Assembly (NCBI GenBank): GCA_030448265.1
Contig: JAUJNG010000004.1
Coordinates: 145,061 to 209,060 of the forward strand
Direction: 5' to 3'
Source: Abditibacterium sp.
GTDB taxonomy: Bacteria; Armatimonadota; Abditibacteriia; Abditibacteriales; Abditibacteriaceae
DNA: 64,000 nt
Position numbers and translations under genes: made by a program. The notes below the pieces were generated by a model. It had not been told where the DNA came from. It did not search any database and saw nothing but the letters and a program-made list of their open reading frames with translations. Of the stretch, positions 63,327-64,000 are shown in pieces; the stretch's first letter is position 1, and the number at the start of each line of letters is the position of its first letter.

Positions 63327-64000
63327 CTATTTCGCCATTTCGAACTGCGCCGATTGCAGGACGCGCTCCAGGATTGGGGCGGGCAGATCGCCCATCGCTA
63401 CCAAGCGCCCGCCGCCGTCTTCGCGCGAACGCAGCGCGCCAGGGCCGAAATCGCAGGCGCCGCGCATGGTTTTTTCGATGTCTGTATTGGCGGGTTTGAA
63501 AGCGAAAACCGTCAGGGTGTTGAGGCCATCGCTGTAGCGCGAAAACGCCGCGGGCTGCATCGTTCCGGTCGTGTTGCAGCGATGCACGCCGTAGCCGTCG
63601 AGTTCAAAGCCTGGGGGCAGAAAAGTGGGGCGCGGCGGCACGAAACCGGTCTCGCGCGCGGCGGCGGCGGGATCGGTGCCCAATTCTTCGCCCTGCCAGT
63701 TGCGACCTTTCAGCGACGCGGCGATAATGGCGGGCCGCTCGAACGTGGCGGGGGTGATGACCGGTTTCAAATCGACATCGGAGAGCGAGGAGTTCATCAC
63801 CGGCTGAAGCGTGCAGTTGAACGATTCCACGCGCAGCGTGAGGCCGCTTTGCGTATCGATGAAAAGGCGTCGCGCGGGGCCGGTCGCGCCGTCCATGAGC
63901 TGGTTGGGCCGCAGTTCGACGATCTGGGCGCGACGGCCATCAAGTTGGGTTTCGCCGCTCAAAATCGGCGTGTAATTCTTAACCAGAAGCGCGAAACGAC
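63327..64000 (-). CDS. MucB/RseB-like C-terminal region (partial, runs off the right edge)
   Basis: The minus-strand frame is open to the window end; the TTG at 63962 is probably internal. Residues near the edge (YTPILSGETQLDGRRAQIVE, then GPARRLFIDTQSGLTLR) fit the lipoprotein-like N-domain of MucB/RseB-type anti-sigma regulators. The C-terminal ~100 residues (LPPGFELDGYGVHR; SRYSDGLNTLTVFAFK) resemble the RseB C-domain. Such proteins bind periplasmic outer-membrane stress signals. The 5' part lies outside the window. Confidence 0.72.
   Translation of the reverse strand, partial: RFALLVKNYTPILSGETQLDGRRAQIVELRPNQLMDGATGPARRLFIDTQSGLTLRVESFNCTLQPVMNSSLSDVDLKPVITPATFERPAIIAASLKGRNWQGEELGTDPAAAARETGFVPPRPTFLPPGFELDGYGVHRCNTTGTMQPAAFSRYSDGLNTLTVFAFKPANTDIEKTMRGACDFGPGALRSREDGGGRLVAMGDLPAPILERVLQSAQFEMAK

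Overview
The window is GC-rich bacterial chromosome with dense genes, strong third-position GC bias, frequent ATGA start/stop overlaps and standard TGA stops. A secreted barrel-like protein, a MucB/RseB-like protein, RpoN and several Ser/Thr kinases point to a diderm, environmental, non-model lineage. An Abditibacteriota/Armatimonadota-like origin would fit, but that is inference only; no rRNA or phylogenetic marker was recognised.

Layout. 0.2-2.3 kb: DUF309 protein and a ferredoxin-type nitrite/sulfite reductase. 2.6-9.8 kb: M48 protease, small membrane proteins (one rewritten by an IS200-type insertion), a KaiC-like ATPase and ComEC. 9.9-17.1 kb: DNA polymerase III delta, a phosphodiester glycosidase, a GT39-type transferase, a phosphohexomutase, a DnaJ-domain protein and a DinB protein. 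17.2-22.9 kb: a TIM-barrel epimerase, a receiver-zinc ribbon protein, and a PhoR-like kinase and PhoB-like regulator separated by an EEP-family gene. 23.0-27.4 kb: sulfate ABC operon (sbp-cysT-cysW-cysA) behind a good sigma-70 promoter and a ~310-nt leader with a Met/Cys-rich small ORF. 27.7-31.1 kb: HD-GYP regulator, an orphan duplicate of the cysA 3' end, and a PIN toxin-antitoxin pair. 31.1-35.6 kb: STAS-like protein, proline-rich membrane protein and a PRC-barrel/LEA-like protein. 35.7-39.3 kb: a compact sigma-54 unit (RpoN with a zinc ribbon, histidine kinase, AAA+ activator without a DNA-binding domain). 39.3-40.0 kb: small protein plus an HNH gene broken by an in-frame TGA. 40.0-49.7 kb, minus strand: a glycan cluster of two SDR epimerases, a dehydrogenase, four glycosyltransferases and a GH5-like protein. 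50.8-61.5 kb, minus strand: a protein-phosphorylation operon (FHA kinase, PP2C fused to a pseudokinase, VWA, zinc ribbon-FHA, AIM24, a second kinase) with a VapBC-like pair inside it. 61.7-64 kb: barrel-like protein, aroE and a MucB/RseB-like gene cut by the window edge.

The feature that ordinary annotation does not explain is a dense set of long inverted repeats, about 20 in 64 kb. Arms run from 16 to 62 nt and several are perfect over 35-59 bp. Most sequences differ from one another, yet most sit directly at stop codons. Three small families recur at several loci. In at least four genes the palindrome lies inside the reading frame, and in two of these it encodes a similar peptide. They look like mobile palindromic elements, possibly mobilised in trans by a Y1 transposase. 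Together with the leader ORF and the phosphorylation operon they are the best candidates for an undescribed system.
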